DNA of 41,256 bases. It comes from an uncultured Spirochaetales bacterium. GTDB taxonomy: Bacteria; Spirochaetota; Spirochaetia; Sphaerochaetales; Sphaerochaetaceae. Position 1 is the first letter of the stretch. The number at the start of each line of letters is the position of its first letter. The stretch is from positions 1-41,256 of the forward strand of contig CAMEXG010000003.1 of the NCBI GenBank assembly GCA_945947045.1, given 5' to 3'. Both the position numbers and the translations under genes were made by a program. This document shows, piece by piece, positions 16,914 through 26,040 of this stretch. The notes below the pieces were generated by a model. That model was not told the DNA's origin, did no database searches, and saw only the letters and a program-made list of their open reading frames with translations.

Positions 16914-18089
16914 TTATATTCCTTGACCTGCACTGCTATAGTAGTCTATGGCAGTACAGACTAGATTAATCAATGATACTATCGAGATACCTTCGAAAAC
17001 AACCTTAAGTGCATTCCGTCCTGTGGAAGCATTAATATTTTCTACGGCACGAATGGCTGTATATCCACCAAACGATAGAAGAGAAGTGAAGATTGAACGG
17101 TAAAAATCGTTTTTCTTCTCCATTATTATATCTTCATCATCCATCCAAAGTGGATTCAATTCTACGTCTACTCTTTCATCCACTCTGTTCGATTGGTATG
17201 TAAGGATAGAAAAACTAGGAGAAGAGAGGGAAATCGTATATGGAGAGTAAATAGACTGGATGTATTTATTGTCTCTAAATTCTCCGTTTATTCTCATATC
17301 CACACTCCAAGGAATCGTAGATATATATAAACTATGAGAATCGAGAGGAGAAAGAGTAAGGTTAATATCTCTCTCTTCGCCGACCTCTATTACCTCTGTC
17401 TTATGAGAGTAACCAGAAGAGGAAAGGGAAAATGTATGGGGGCCATTCTCCAAAACTATCAAATCTGTGGAGTTGGTTTTAACATTGCCGTCAATAGTAA
17501 TCGAAACAGACGGCACATTTACATTTATATGGTGCCAGTTATGATTAGACGACAATAGATGGGTAGTAAAGTAATCGACAAGAGCCTCCTCTTCGTAGTT
17601 ATAGAGGCTATTAGTATAAAAGGCCTTTCTGATTATCTCCCCGTTATAGATTACTTCTATTTCTCTTATGGTACCTTCCCCTTCGCATTTTACATAAATC
17701 AAGGCATCAAGATTATTCTGAGTCAGCAAATACTCATAAGTATCTCTGTCTCCTATCCTCAAAAGAGAAGAATAATCGGAAAAAGAAGTATTCACCTTCT
17801 CTATTTCAAGTCTTTCAGAAAGAGATACAGGAGACTGGGTGAGAGAGGAAATGGACCTATAGTTTTCTTCCTCATAGTATTCAGCTTTTTTCTTCTCCGT
17901 CTTTATCCTTTCGTTTCTTTCCATTCTTTCACTGACGCTTTCTAATATTCTTTCATCATCCACGTAAGGCATAAGAGATATGACACTATCCAAAAGTGCC
18001 ACATAATCATCATTTTCACCTAATATAGAATAACGCCAACTCTCTGCCCCAAGAGGACAGAGAGTCAAGATAAACACCAAGATTATCAA
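16914..18089 (-). CDS. Secreted/membrane PEGA-domain protein
   Basis: About 390 residues. An N-terminal hydrophobic signal (LIILVFILTLCPLGAES) is followed by a variable region. PEGA-like domains come next: VPSVSITIDGNV and the following GPHTFSLSSSGY, then a degenerate second copy IPWSVDMRINGEF. A C-terminal hydrophobic stretch (near FEGISIVSLINLVCTAI) closes the protein. PEGA domains are typical surface-layer or carbohydrate-binding-like modules. The start is hard to place. I chose TTG at 18089, just after the prfB stop. An in-frame ATG at 18158 would overlap prfB by 59 bases but give a better charged n-region. The frame itself is sound. Confidence 0.65.
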   Translation of the reverse strand: MIILVFILTLCPLGAESWRYSILGENDDYVALLDSVISLMPYVDDERILESVSERMERNERIKTEKKKAEYYEEENYRSISSLTQSPVSLSERLEIEKVNTSFSDYSSLLRIGDRDTYEYLLTQNNLDALIYVKCEGEGTIREIEVIYNGEIIRKAFYTNSLYNYEEEALVDYFTTHLLSSNHNWHHINVNVPSVSITIDGNVKTNSTDLIVLENGPHTFSLSSSGYSHKTEVIEVGEERDINLTLSPLDSHSLYISTIPWSVDMRINGEFRDNKYIQSIYSPYTISLSSPSFSILTYQSNRVDERVDVELNPLWMDDEDIIMEKKNDFYRSIFTSLLSFGGYTAIRAVENINASTGRNALKVVFEGISIVSLINLVCTAIDYYSSAGQGI

Positions 18090-18099
18090 AAATCTTCGA

Positions 18100-19204
18100 T
18101 TAAAGATTATTTTCCTTGGCGTAATGGAGATAGCTTTCGATAAAGTCGTCAATTTCACCATCCATGACAGCCTGGATATTTCCTGTGCTGTAGTTTGTTC
18201 TGTTGTCTTTAACCAGTGTATATGGCTGGAATACATAGGAGCGGATCTGGCTACCCCAAGCAATGTCCTGCTTTGCTATGGCATTAGCTTCCTTTTCCTT
18301 TTCCTTCTCCTTCTGATAATACTCATAAAGCTTAGCCCTCAGCATCTTGAAGGCTACATCTTTATTCATGTACTGGCTTCTTTCATTCTGACACTGAACT
18401 ACAATACCGGTGGCATAGTGTGTGATTCTTACAGCAGAGTCTGTCTTGTTGACATGCTGTCCACCTGCACCGCCGGCCCTGTATGTATCGAGTCTATAGT
18501 CTTCCGGCTTGATTTCGATCTCTATATCGTCATCTACCTCGGCTGAAGCGTAGACTGAAGCAAATGATGTGTGTCTTCGCTTTGCAGCATCATATGGGCT
18601 TATTCTTACCAGTCTATGGACGCCGGCTTCTCCCTTAAGATATCCGAAAGCATAGTCGCCTGAGACTTTCATAGTGACACTCTTGATTCCACCTTCGTTT
18701 TCTTCAAGGTCCAGGATTTCACATTTAAAGCCATGGCGTTCCGTCCATCTGGTGTACATTCTCATAAGCATACTTGCCCAGTCGCTGGCTTCGGTACCAC
18801 CTGCCCCAGCATGGATAGAAAGGTAAAGATTGTTTTTATCGAACTTACCGTCGAGGAGAGTCTTTACTTTAAGTGGTCTGAACTTCTCTTCAAGTGCCGT
18901 AATCTGATTCTGAAGCTCCATTCTCAAGTCTTCGTCTTCTTCACTCTTATATAACTCGATAAGTTCCCCCAGATCATCTATCTCTCCAATAATCTCTTTC
19001 CATGGATAATAGCTGTCTTTAAGAGAGTTTAGACGCTGGAATGTCTTTTCAGCATTTTCAGGATTGTTCCAGAAATCTGGAGCTGCAGTTTCTTCTTCGA
19101 TTTTCTTTATTTCGTTTTCAGTCCCCGCCTGTTCAAAGACGCCTCCATACATTGTAGGCTTCTTCTTTTATGTCTTCAAATTGTGCTTTGTTTTCAATGA
19201 ACAT
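18100..19204 (-). CDS. prfB: Peptide chain release factor 2 (with programmed +1 frameshift)
   Basis: Recognises UAA and UGA stop codons and triggers peptide release. Translation starts at ATG 19204 (AGGAG upstream), reads 23 codons to CTT, meets an in-frame TGA (19135-19133) and continues in the +1 frame by skipping the base at 19135, giving 367 residues, close to E. coli RF2. The catalytic GGQ is at 247-249. The stop-recognition tripeptide reads SPY (202-204) rather than the usual SPF, although the surrounding RISPYDAAKRRHTSF is otherwise canonical. It lies between the GH57-like and PEGA genes. Confidence 0.95.
19133..19146 (-). promoter_or_regulatory. prfB: prfB programmed +1 frameshift site
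   Basis: Reading the minus strand: GGAGG, a 3-base spacer CGT, then CTT TGA. This is the standard autoregulatory arrangement, with an internal Shine-Dalgarno three bases before the slippery CTT and the RF2-specific stop TGA. When RF2 is scarce the ribosome slips +1 and completes RF2. The base after TGA is A rather than the C found in E. coli. Confidence 0.93.
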
Positions 19205-19223
19205 ATATTATTCTCCTATATTC

Positions 19224-21026
19224 TTATTCTTTTTTCTGTCCTTGTACTCGCATAACCAACCTATAGGTTACCGATTCATACACCTCTGCTTCAAGAGGGA
19301 AAGTAAAAACAATCTTTCTTCCCAGAGAGAATTCTTCTTCTCCGAGGGCAGTCACTTCCTTAGTCTTTATATTTTCCTCAGTAAGATTAAAGGTTGACGT
19401 ACTGGAAAATATAACCTGAAGATCATCCTCCATTTTTGATGAATACTTTACTGTCTTCGCTCTTACAACACCTTTTGTAACCATGTCCATTCGTTGCTCC
19501 GGACCGGAAATTGAAGCGTCATCCATAGAGAGATATATAACCAAAGAATAATTTCCTTCTATTCTCGATACAGAGTTATTGGTCAAAAGAACATCAAGGA
19601 TAAAGGTTGAGGCCCTCATTTTGTATCTTTTGGATAATAAGAAAGGAAGGGAATCATTTTCAATCAAAAACTCTATTTCACTTCTTTTTTTATCAAGAGG
19701 CTCATAAGAGAACATCTCGTCCTGTGTATCCCATTCATTGTCACCTATTTGGATGATATCCGAAAAAGACTTATTCAAAGAACCCACAGGAATATTCCTA
19801 TCCAAAGGAAGTCTGGAATCGAAGATATTTATTTTCTGAGGAATAAAGTCAAATTCAGGGGATGAAGCACCTTTGGGAGAAATAATGGAAAGATAAGAAT
19901 TGTTTGACATTACAATGTCAGGGCGTTGTATATCTTCCCAATCCAACTCCCTGTATGCAGGAGCCTCAGTGTACTCAATAAAGAAACTTTCAGCTCCAAT
20001 TATGCTTTCCCAGAAGGATCGTCTCGTCCTATAGCGCATAGGAGAGAGCTGGACATCATGAATAAACAAAGGCCCTGTAGCCACATTGAAAAGTGCTGTA
20101 GACACATCTTTCTTCAAGAGTCTGTTTGTTCTGGACTGAGTTCCCTCGGCAAGTGTAATGTATCTGTTATAGAGGTAACGATAACTGTCGTTATAGACTA
20201 AGAGCTCATTAAAGGTAGAGAAAGAATACTTGAGGCCGTCACGTCCATACCATCCCTGAGGAAGATATCCTGGAGTCTGGACAGGAATATCAGAAACAAG
20301 GGTTGAAGGGAATGAAGAGAGAATGTCTATGACCAAGTTTCCTGGCTTTTCACCTTCACCTTCCCTTTCTCTCCCCAATACCAGCTGATCCATATTGAGA
20401 AAGACAGTTCTGTCATGGCTTCCTGTAGAGAGACTAGATAACACTCCTTCTTTTAATTCCTGATACTTGATTTCGCCTTTGCCATAGGCCTCGACTAAAA
20501 GGGAGACACTATCATCTATAGGATATATCCTCTCCTTTCTACCCAGCTCGTTCATCCAGAAAGCCTCTGAATACAAAGCGGAGTCTCCACCTTTGTATGT
20601 CGATATCACCACATTATCTATTCCTGCATTTTTTAAATGAGAAATAAATAGAGGCTGCCAAACCTGACCATAGAAAAAAGCGGTGGTAGGAAGAACGCCA
20701 TATTCATGACGAATAAATGAAGTAAGCCTTTCGATTTGGGAGACTCTGTCCTTCGGTGGGAGAAGAGACAGAATAGATTGGGACCAAGAACCCGTCAAAG
20801 GATCTATCTCCCCCCTTTTGCACAATGTAGCCACCAAAGATCGATATTCAGGTCTTTCCCTCTGAATATGCTTCATCATGTTGGAGGATTGATAGAGGGA
20901 AAGAAAGTGCCCTGGGTTATTGTACATATACGATAGTACAGGCTCATAAACAAGGGCCAACGTCTTATCAAATAAAGACGCTGGAGGAGTTTGTAATTGA
21001 GTATATAAACCCAAGGCTAGTTTCAA
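19224..21026 (-). CDS. Degenerate glycoside hydrolase family 57-like protein (probable pseudoenzyme)
   Basis: A 600-residue protein with the overall plan of GH57 4-alpha-glucanotransferases or alpha-amylases (N-terminal barrel, C-terminal beta-sandwich). The segment VWQPLFISHLKNAGIDNVV and the later YPIDDSVSLLV align with Thermococcus litoralis glucanotransferase. The HNHQP motif is replaced by YTQLQTP (8-14). The nucleophile Glu of ERVWQP is replaced by Gly120 (GQVWQP). The DDGEKFG acid motif reads NMDQLVLG. Enzyme activity is therefore doubtful. The start is TTG at 21026 with AGGAGA six bases upstream, inside the end of rnfB. Confidence 0.75.
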   Translation of the reverse strand: MKLALGLYTQLQTPPASLFDKTLALVYEPVLSYMYNNPGHFLSLYQSSNMMKHIQRERPEYRSLVATLCKRGEIDPLTGSWSQSILSLLPPKDRVSQIERLTSFIRHEYGVLPTTAFFYGQVWQPLFISHLKNAGIDNVVISTYKGGDSALYSEAFWMNELGRKERIYPIDDSVSLLVEAYGKGEIKYQELKEGVLSSLSTGSHDRTVFLNMDQLVLGREREGEGEKPGNLVIDILSSFPSTLVSDIPVQTPGYLPQGWYGRDGLKYSFSTFNELLVYNDSYRYLYNRYITLAEGTQSRTNRLLKKDVSTALFNVATGPLFIHDVQLSPMRYRTRRSFWESIIGAESFFIEYTEAPAYRELDWEDIQRPDIVMSNNSYLSIISPKGASSPEFDFIPQKINIFDSRLPLDRNIPVGSLNKSFSDIIQIGDNEWDTQDEMFSYEPLDKKRSEIEFLIENDSLPFLLSKRYKMRASTFILDVLLTNNSVSRIEGNYSLVIYLSMDDASISGPEQRMDMVTKGVVRAKTVKYSSKMEDDLQVIFSSTSTFNLTEENIKTKEVTALGEEEFSLGRKIVFTFPLEAEVYESVTYRLVMRVQGQKKE

Positions 21027-21029
21027 ATC

Positions 21030-21821
21030 TTATCTCCTGACAATGGATTTCTGAGGACATTTCTCTGCTGCAAGCGGACAGGTACTCTGATCTTTGGAAT
21101 AATCATTTACAGAGAGGAAGTTTTCCACTGTAAATGAGGAATTCTCAACTTTCAGCACACACATCTTACAGCCAATACATGCCTTTGAGCAATTCTTCTT
21201 TGCTTTTCCGCCTGGTTCATGGTTATTACAAGCGACAATATACTCAGCGCTATATGGAACAAGCTTTATTACTCCATTGGGGCAGACTTTTGTACATGCG
21301 CCACAACCGACACACTTTTCTTTATCTACCTTGACGTTGCCGTCTTCATCATAGCTTATGGCCTTTACAGGACATACAGCCATACAAGATCCCATATGCA
21401 GGCATCCTTCCTTACAACCATTGGGACCCTGGAAAAGTAGAGAAGCTGCGTTACAGTCTTTTATTCCTTGATACTTATAATCTTCCCTTGTTATGTCTTT
21501 TCCCCCCTGACAGAAGACAAAGGCGACTTTTCTCTCTGCTTCTTCAACGCTGACACCCATTATTTCGCCCATCTTTAAAGCAAGATCCTTGCCTCCAGGA
21601 GAACAAAGCCCAGGCTTGGCAGTTCCTTCTGCAACGGCGGAAGCATATGCAGAGCATCCTGCGAAACCGCAGCCACCACAGTTTGCACCGGGCATAATAG
21701 CTTCAAGTTTTTCTAGTTTCTCATCTTTTTTGACTTTTAAAAGCTTATCTGCAACAGCTAGTCCTGCACCAAGGAGAAGGCCCAATACAGATATTACCAA
21801 AAATGCAAATAAAATATTCAT
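21030..21821 (-). CDS. rnfB: Rnf electron transport complex subunit B
   Basis: Iron-sulfur subunit that passes electrons between ferredoxin and the membrane part of Rnf, the ferredoxin:NAD+ oxidoreductase that pumps Na+ or H+. An N-terminal membrane helix (3-25) is followed by a 4Fe-4S domain with Cys48, Cys51, Cys56 and Cys73. Several ferredoxin-type clusters follow (CMAVCPVKAI, CVGCGACTKVCPNGVI, CIGCKMCV). The protein has 263 residues. It is the last rnf gene in the order C-D-G-E-A-B and starts 15 bases after rnfA. Confidence 0.95.
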   Translation of the reverse strand: MNILFAFLVISVLGLLLGAGLAVADKLLKVKKDEKLEKLEAIMPGANCGGCGFAGCSAYASAVAEGTAKPGLCSPGGKDLALKMGEIMGVSVEEAERKVAFVFCQGGKDITREDYKYQGIKDCNAASLLFQGPNGCKEGCLHMGSCMAVCPVKAISYDEDGNVKVDKEKCVGCGACTKVCPNGVIKLVPYSAEYIVACNNHEPGGKAKKNCSKACIGCKMCVLKVENSSFTVENFLSVNDYSKDQSTCPLAAEKCPQKSIVRR

Positions 21822-21836
21822 GTATTCTCTTCCTCC

Positions 21837-22430
21837 TTATACCAGGCCTAAGTTTGTCAGCAGACTGGAGTCGAAGGCCATAAAAGCCAAGGCCATTATT
21901 CCTGCGCTGATAAATGTAATGGGCACACCCTTAAAAGTCTTTCTGACTGGAGTCAATTCCAACTTTTCCCTGATATTCGACATCAGAATAATAGCCATTG
22001 TAAAACCAAGACCGGCTGCAGCCCCTGCAACAAACGACTCCAAGAGATTATAACCGGAATCAATATTGATGATGGCAATACCGAGGACCGCACAGTTTGT
22101 AGTGATGAGAGGGAGATAAATACCGAGAGCCTTATAGAGGGACGGTGAGAACTTTCTTATTACCATCTCAACAAGCTGAACCATTGCAGCGATGACAAGA
22201 ATAAAAGAGATTGTCCTCAAGTATTCCAAACCGAATGGAGCCAAAAGCCCATAATATACCATCCAGCACACTACGCTTGTAACACTGGTGACGAATGTAA
22301 CTGCAACACCCATGCCTATGGCAGAGGAACTATTTTTACTTACTCCGATGAAAGGGCAGATACCCATGAACTTCACCAGAATAAAATTGTTTACAAATAT
22401 ATATGTGACAAGAATTCCGATATAGCTCAT
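21837..22430 (-). CDS. rnfA: Rnf complex subunit A
   Basis: Integral membrane subunit of 197 residues with six hydrophobic helices. It shows the family segment NNFILVKFMGICPFIGVSK and the central TNCAVLGIAI, which carries the conserved Cys implicated in a membrane iron-sulfur site shared with RnfE. The ATG overlaps the rnfE stop by four bases. RnfA and RnfE are paralogous with inverted topology. Confidence 0.95.
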   Translation of the reverse strand: MSYIGILVTYIFVNNFILVKFMGICPFIGVSKNSSSAIGMGVAVTFVTSVTSVVCWMVYYGLLAPFGLEYLRTISFILVIAAMVQLVEMVIRKFSPSLYKALGIYLPLITTNCAVLGIAIINIDSGYNLLESFVAGAAAGLGFTMAIILMSNIREKLELTPVRKTFKGVPITFISAGIMALAFMAFDSSLLTNLGLV

Positions 22431-23062
22431 TTCTCTTCTCCTTTTTTACTATCCTTCCATGTGAAGAAAGCCTTTAAGAGGCCCATGACAAGGAGGGCGC
22501 CGGCACTCATTCCTACGACTCTGATTGGAGTTGACGCAAGTCCTGGTATCCTGATCACTCCATCCCATCCTCCTATAGCAAAGAGTGTTATTGTTCCGCT
22601 TCCCAGTACTTCTCTGATAAGAGCGATGATAGTAAGTCCCAAAGTAAAGCCAAGACCCATTCCTATTCCGTCAAGGGCGGAGTCAAGAATGCTGTTCTTG
22701 TTGGCGAAGGCCTCCGCCCTGCCAAGAATTACACAGTTTACAACAATAAGAGAAAGATAGATTCCAAGAGCATCATACAAACTTGGCATATAAGCATGCA
22801 TCAACATCTCAAGTATTGTTACAAAGGAAGCGATGATGACTATATATGAAGGTATTCTGATGGAATCAGGGATTACTTTCTTTAAAAGAGAGATGAAAAT
22901 GTTGGAAAGTGTCAAAACAAAGACAACTCCAAGTCCCATGCCAAGGGCATTCGACACTTGGGTCGAGACTGCAAGAGTCGGACACATACCAAGCATGATT
23001 ACAAATATAGGGTTCTCTTTCCAGATACCTTTTGTCAGTTCTTTCAAGTGGCTGTTTTTCAT
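22427..23062 (-). CDS. rnfE: Rnf complex subunit E
   Basis: Integral membrane subunit of 211 residues. The N-terminal FVIMLGMCPTLAVS and the central VNCVILGRAEAFA are diagnostic for RnfE/NqrD; the cysteines probably help hold the intramembrane cluster with RnfA. It overlaps rnfG by four bases upstream and rnfA by four bases downstream. A charged tail (WKDSKKGEEK) ends the protein. Confidence 0.95.
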   Translation of the reverse strand: MKNSHLKELTKGIWKENPIFVIMLGMCPTLAVSTQVSNALGMGLGVVFVLTLSNIFISLLKKVIPDSIRIPSYIVIIASFVTILEMLMHAYMPSLYDALGIYLSLIVVNCVILGRAEAFANKNSILDSALDGIGMGLGFTLGLTIIALIREVLGSGTITLFAIGGWDGVIRIPGLASTPIRVVGMSAGALLVMGLLKAFFTWKDSKKGEEK

Positions 23063-23610
23063 TTTGCACCCTCCTTGATATAGTCACTTCCGTTCTTCAG
23101 GGCTTTACTTACCCCCTTAAAAGTAACGGTCGCCCCGCTTACCAGAGCAGTTTCATCTGCACTAAGATCTTTAGGAGCGGAAGGGAATGATTTATCAACA
23201 CCCATACCTACAAAAAGATCCATGTACCAGGACTCTTCAGCTTTCTTTCCAAGACCGGCAGTTTCACTGTCGACTGTCATCTTGGCCCCCATCAAAGCAC
23301 CCTTTGTATCATAGGAAGCGATGATGGAGAAGGATCCACCGTATCCGGAACCTGAGAGAAGGAGTGCAGTTCCAACCTTCTTTCCGTCTTTGTAAAGGTC
23401 AGTGGACTCCTTTACCCCTTCATAATTCTCAACAGCAACCGTTTCGCCTATTTCAAGGTCCCCGGCCACGCTCTTCAAAGCCTCTGCATTGGCTATTCTT
23501 ATATTCTCTTCAATACGAGGAGCAGTGACATAGTTGACAGAAGCGCAGAGAACTGCACATACAGCACAGATCAAGAAAAGAACAACACTAGTAACAATTG
23601 TATTCTTCAT
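23059..23610 (-). CDS. rnfG: Rnf complex subunit G (covalent FMN carrier)
   Basis: A 183-residue subunit with one N-terminal membrane helix and an extracytoplasmic FMN domain. The flavinylation motif SGATVT is at 158-163, preceded by Asp152; Thr163 is the expected FMN attachment site. Attachment needs an ApbE flavin transferase, which is not in this window. The start overlaps the rnfD stop by four bases. Confidence 0.95.
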   Translation of the reverse strand: MKNTIVTSVVLFLICAVCAVLCASVNYVTAPRIEENIRIANAEALKSVAGDLEIGETVAVENYEGVKESTDLYKDGKKVGTALLLSGSGYGGSFSIIASYDTKGALMGAKMTVDSETAGLGKKAEESWYMDLFVGMGVDKSFPSAPKDLSADETALVSGATVTFKGVSKALKNGSDYIKEGAK

Positions 23611-24674
23611 GCCTTAGCCCCCTTCTCTTTCTTTGGTGGTTTTACGTAACCGAATTTCTTTGCTTTGCAGAATCTGTCAATGGTAGGAGAAACCATATTC
23701 ATCAACAATATTGCAAGAGAAACCCCTTCCGCCAAGGAGCCGAAGCACCTGATGATAAATGTAAATAAACCACAGCCTACGGCGAATATTATCTCTCCTT
23801 TAGGAGTAGTAGGGGTTGTAACCCAGTCGGTGGCCATAAAGAAGGCTCCAAGCATAAGACCGCCTGAGAGAATAGGAAGAAGGACTTCACCGCTGCAAAG
23901 TCCGTTTCCACCTCTTACTCCACCGAAAACCCACTGTAAAATAGCATAGGAAAGGATATAACAAGTAGGAATTCTCCAAGAGATCACCTTCTTGAAAATC
24001 AAGAAAAGACCGCCTGCGAGCAACAATAGAGCGCTCACTTCCCCGATACAACCACTTGCAAATCCTAAAAATTCGTCGACGACGTAAGGATTTATTCCCA
24101 TTGAAGAGGAAAGAGATGCCGCAATTCCCGACACAGGGACGCCGGAGGCGGAGAGAATAGCTTCCGAACTTAAGCCCGAAGAGATCTCCATTTTGAGAGC
24201 GCTGAGGGGAGTAGCTGAAGAAACAAGTTCTGCAGAACTCTTCAACACCCAAGGGGTGGAAAACTTCGACATCAAGGAAGAGAAAGAGAAGAATACAAAG
24301 ACTCTTCCTGCTATTGCAGGGTTTGCCCAGTTACATCCCAGTCCTCCAAAGGTCCACTTTACAACAAAGATTGCAAAGAGAGACGCCAATACAGGAATCA
24401 AAAGTGGAATTGAAGGAGGCATGTTCATTCCGATCAAAAGCCCTGTGACAAGAGCAGAGTAATCGAGAAGAGTATTCTCCTTATTCATCTTTCCCAAAAG
24501 CCACTCTGTCAAAAGAGATGAAGCGATAGATACCAAAAGGACCAGGACAGCCCTGAAGCCAAACATTACACAACCCCAAAGAGCAGATGGAAGAAGCGCC
24601 ATTACTACATACAGCATCGCCTTATCTGTAGAAATAGAGTCATGGTCGTGTGGACTTGTTCTTACAGTAAGCAT
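23607..24674 (-). CDS. rnfD: Rnf complex subunit D (membrane, FMN-binding)
   Basis: A large membrane subunit of 355 residues with about ten hydrophobic helices, likely part of the ion-translocating core. The motif SSATPLS (152-158) matches the covalent FMN site of the RnfD/NqrB family, with Thr155 as the predicted acceptor. GLGCNWANPAIAGRVF is another family hallmark. The start codon shares one base with the rnfC stop (TAATG). Confidence 0.95.
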   Translation of the reverse strand: MLTVRTSPHDHDSISTDKAMLYVVMALLPSALWGCVMFGFRAVLVLLVSIASSLLTEWLLGKMNKENTLLDYSALVTGLLIGMNMPPSIPLLIPVLASLFAIFVVKWTFGGLGCNWANPAIAGRVFVFFSFSSLMSKFSTPWVLKSSAELVSSATPLSALKMEISSGLSSEAILSASGVPVSGIAASLSSSMGINPYVVDEFLGFASGCIGEVSALLLLAGGLFLIFKKVISWRIPTCYILSYAILQWVFGGVRGGNGLCSGEVLLPILSGGLMLGAFFMATDWVTTPTTPKGEIIFAVGCGLFTFIIRCFGSLAEGVSLAILLMNMVSPTIDRFCKAKKFGYVKPPKKEKGAKA

Positions 24675-25981
24675 TATTTTTTCCTCCCCATCTTCTTTCC
24701 AAGTTTAAAGCCCTGGACAAGGTCAATGTGGGATGGACAAGAGAAAGAGCAACATCCGCACTCTTTGCAGTCCATGAGACCCAAGGCCATTGCTTCGGCA
24801 TAGTTGCCGTTCTTAATATTCCTAAACATTCTGTTCGGCATCAATCCCATGGGACAGTGCTGTACGCATTTACCACAGGAGACACAGGGGAAAGTCAGAC
24901 CTTTCTTTTTGTCAGGAAGAGCCAATAGACCGCCACTGCCCTTTACCATAGGAACACTTTCATCGGGGACATCGAATCCCATCATAGGTCCGCCGCTTAC
25001 AAGCTCATAAACTCCGTCTTTCATTCCGCCGCAGTATTCGATGAGGGAAGAGAAGGGAGTTCCGATAGGTGCAAGTATATTCTTAGGCTCGTTGATGCAC
25101 TCGCCGCTGACTGTGATTCTTCTTTCAAAAAGCGGCTTATGATACTTTACAGCCTCAAATATTGCATATGTGGTGGCAGTGTTGCAGACAATACAGCCGA
25201 TATCCAAAGGAAGTTTTCCAGAAGGAATCTCCCTTCCGGTTACAGCCTTCAAAAGCTGTTTCTCGTCTCCTTGGGGATACTTCATCTTCAAGGGCTGGAT
25301 TTCTATAGGGTAACCAAGTTCTTTTGCCCTCTTATCCAGTCTCTCGGCGGCGTCCATCTTGTTCATCTCAATACCGATGACGATTTTTTCCGGCTCGACA
25401 GCCTTCGCCGCAATCATTGCACCTTCCAATAGATCATCTGTATTCTCAAGCATCAAGCGATAGTCACAGGTGATATATGGTTCGCACTCCACGCCGTTTA
25501 TTACAAGGTATTCGACTTTTTTTCCTGTAGGTACAGAAAACTTGACGCTTGTGGGGAATGTAGCTCCACCCATACCGACAATTCCCATTTCCTTTACAAG
25601 TGCCTGAATCTCTTCCTTTGACTGACTTCTCCAATCAAAAGCAGTCTTGAAAGAATCAGGCTGCTCCTGGTCCGGCTTGATGACAAGAGTATCTGCATTG
25701 GCACCCGTAGCCAATCTGACCTTTCTTACATCGACGACACTCCCTGAAACAGGAGAATGCACGTCTGCAGAAATAAAGGATGAAGCCTTTCCGATCACTT
25801 CACCTTTTTCAACCCTGTCCCCTTTTGCCTTTAACGGAGTGGCAGGGGCTCCTAGATGCTGAGACATTGAGACGTATAACTCACCGGGAAGGGGAAGTCT
25901 CTCGACAGCTTTGTCTTTTGTGAGACGCTTCATATCATCCGGATGAACGCCGCCTCTTTTGAAAGTGGCAATATTTAACAC
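24674..25981 (-). CDS. rnfC: Rnf complex subunit C (NADH/FMN and 4Fe-4S)
   Basis: Peripheral subunit that exchanges electrons with NAD. The 435-residue protein has the N-terminal FKRGGVHPDD, the NAD/FMN-binding VKEMGIVGMGGATFPTSVK, GVECEPYITCDYRLM, and two 4Fe-4S motifs near the C-terminus (CVSCGKCVQHCP and CKECGCCSFSCPSHID). I start it at GTG 25981 because AAAGGAG lies six bases upstream; an in-frame TTG at 26002 overlaps that ribosome binding site and is unlikely. It is the first gene of the rnf operon and of a ~14.7 kb co-directional gene train. Confidence 0.95.
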   Translation of the reverse strand: MLNIATFKRGGVHPDDMKRLTKDKAVERLPLPGELYVSMSQHLGAPATPLKAKGDRVEKGEVIGKASSFISADVHSPVSGSVVDVRKVRLATGANADTLVIKPDQEQPDSFKTAFDWRSQSKEEIQALVKEMGIVGMGGATFPTSVKFSVPTGKKVEYLVINGVECEPYITCDYRLMLENTDDLLEGAMIAAKAVEPEKIVIGIEMNKMDAAERLDKRAKELGYPIEIQPLKMKYPQGDEKQLLKAVTGREIPSGKLPLDIGCIVCNTATTYAIFEAVKYHKPLFERRITVSGECINEPKNILAPIGTPFSSLIEYCGGMKDGVYELVSGGPMMGFDVPDESVPMVKGSGGLLALPDKKKGLTFPCVSCGKCVQHCPMGLMPNRMFRNIKNGNYAEAMALGLMDCKECGCCSFSCPSHIDLVQGFKLGKKMGRKK

Positions 25982-26011
25982 AACTGACTCCTTTTTAGTC
26001 AACTATCATTT

Positions 26012-26040
26012 ATTGTATGGTAAAATGCAATTCAACGCAA
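26012..26040 (-). promoter_or_regulatory. Candidate promoter for the rnf operon
   Basis: On the minus strand, TTGCGT (26040-26035), a 17-base spacer and TACAAT (26017-26012) would start transcription about 25 bases before the rnfC GTG. The -35 box is weak (three matches), the -10 good (five of six). Confidence 0.4.
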
